From positions 496,001 through 560,000 of the forward strand of contig NZ_JAIVAE010000003.1 in NCBI RefSeq assembly GCF_020171785.1: a stretch of DNA of 64,000 bases. The letters run 5' to 3'. The DNA is from Guptibacillus hwajinpoensis. Its GTDB lineage: Bacteria > Bacillota > Bacilli > Bacillales > Guptibacillaceae. A model generated the notes under the pieces. That model saw only the letters and a list, made by a program, of their open reading frames with translations, ran no database searches and was not told the origin of the DNA. The translations under genes were made by a program, and so were the position numbers. Shown here piece by piece: positions 63,689 to 64,000 of the stretch; position 1 is the first letter of the stretch, and the number at the start of each line of letters is the position of its first letter.

Positions 63689-64000
63689 GATTTCCACTCC
63701 CTGTCGTCTTTTTGCTAATTTTGGATAGTAAAGGAGGTTTTCTGTATAGAAGACACTCTCCAACCTATAGTGATTATAGCATAATAATAATGACCATTAG
63801 TATCTCCCGTAAAACTTACAGTCAATCAAACCTCATGGTTAAGACCATTATATAACAGCTGGTCCTAAGCCTATTTATCATATCATATCTTACGGTTACT
63901 TGGTAGAAGTCAACTTTGCATGACCTCCTCCACTAAGGGTAACAAATAAAGAAATCGTTTTCACTAGTATTTTAGAAAACGCGCCTAATTATAAAAAAAA
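63689..64000. other. Upstream region of accB without a gene
   Basis: No coding frame is supportable. On the minus strand TTGACT and TACTAA, 17 bases apart, near 63800-63830 could be a promoter. A hairpin-like ATGGT-CTTA-ACCAT lies near 63836-63849, and GACCATTA occurs twice (about 63791 and 63843). A cre-like site lies at 63950-63963. spoIIIAH, which precedes accB in B. subtilis, is not seen. Confidence 0.4.
63950..63963 (-). promoter_or_regulatory. Candidate CcpA (cre) site
   Basis: TGAAAACGATTTCT on the minus strand matches the cre consensus TGWAANCGNTNWCA at 13 of 14 positions. The target is unclear: it lies about 260 bases before accB and the next gene is outside the window. Confidence 0.35.

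Noticed and set aside
1-64000. tRNA, rRNA, CRISPR, insertion sequence, prophage or secretion-toxin system
   Set aside because: I looked for cloverleaf and CCA ends, repeat-spacer patterns, terminal inverted repeats and transposase or integrase motifs and saw none.

Overview
The window reads as chromosome from a spore-forming, low-GC Gram-positive bacterium of the family Bacillaceae. The evidence is the gene order, which follows the Bacillus subtilis yqjQ-to-accB interval with few breaks, the sporulation genes spo0A and spoIVB, two T-box leaders, a TnrA-type nitrogen regulator and a sigma-54-dependent bkd operon. An OLE RNA locus with its partner gene oapA lies between ispA and dxs, which points to an alkaliphilic or otherwise stress-tolerant Bacillales lineage. 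The species cannot be named from sequence alone. I see no rRNA, tRNA, CRISPR array, insertion sequence or prophage.

Layout. 1-8 kb: a truncated short-chain dehydrogenase, two GNAT acetyltransferases, a DUF805 membrane protein, a Nudix hydrolase, then yqjQ, yqjP, a T-box-controlled proI, an HPr-like protein without the active-site histidine, tnrA with a textbook TnrA box, and a DUF302 protein. 8-17 kb: an alkyltransferase-like protein, a BCCT transporter, a T-box-controlled NSS amino-acid transporter, a class B penicillin-binding protein, a cardiolipin synthase, a 45-residue unknown protein, an azoreductase, a heavy-metal-domain protein and a DoxX protein. 17-28 kb: a RocB/YqjN-like M20 protein, a glycerophosphodiesterase, namA, rnz, a CPBP protease, a MoxR-DUF58-DUF4129 operon standing where B. 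subtilis has zwf and gndA, dinB and a ScoC-like MarR regulator. 28-34 kb: a methylmalonyl-CoA operon (mutase large subunit, a fused B12-domain/epimerase protein, carboxyltransferase, peptidase) and the 30-residue prli42. 34-38 kb: an L,D-transpeptidase, yqjA, the arginine ABC transporter artPQR and brxB.

38-49 kb is the branched-chain keto-acid operon, transcribed on the minus strand as ptb-bcd-buk-lpdV-bkdAA-bkdAB-bkdB. It has a near-perfect sigma-54 promoter and its activator gene bkdR lies just upstream. It turns branched-chain amino-acid skeletons into acyl-CoA primers for branched fatty acids. The isoleucine and valine routes also yield propionyl-CoA, which the nearby methylmalonyl-CoA operon could handle. 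49-64 kb holds yqzF, spo0A, spoIVB, recN, argR, yqxC, dxs, oapA, OLE RNA, ispA, xseB, xseA, nusB, yqhY, accC and accB. folD, which B. subtilis carries between nusB and xseA, is absent there.

Most minus-strand operons end in clear Rho-independent hairpins. Where the longest reading frame began upstream of a good ribosome-binding site, I moved the start to the codon that site supports. Functions are assigned by recalled family resemblance and motifs, not by searches.
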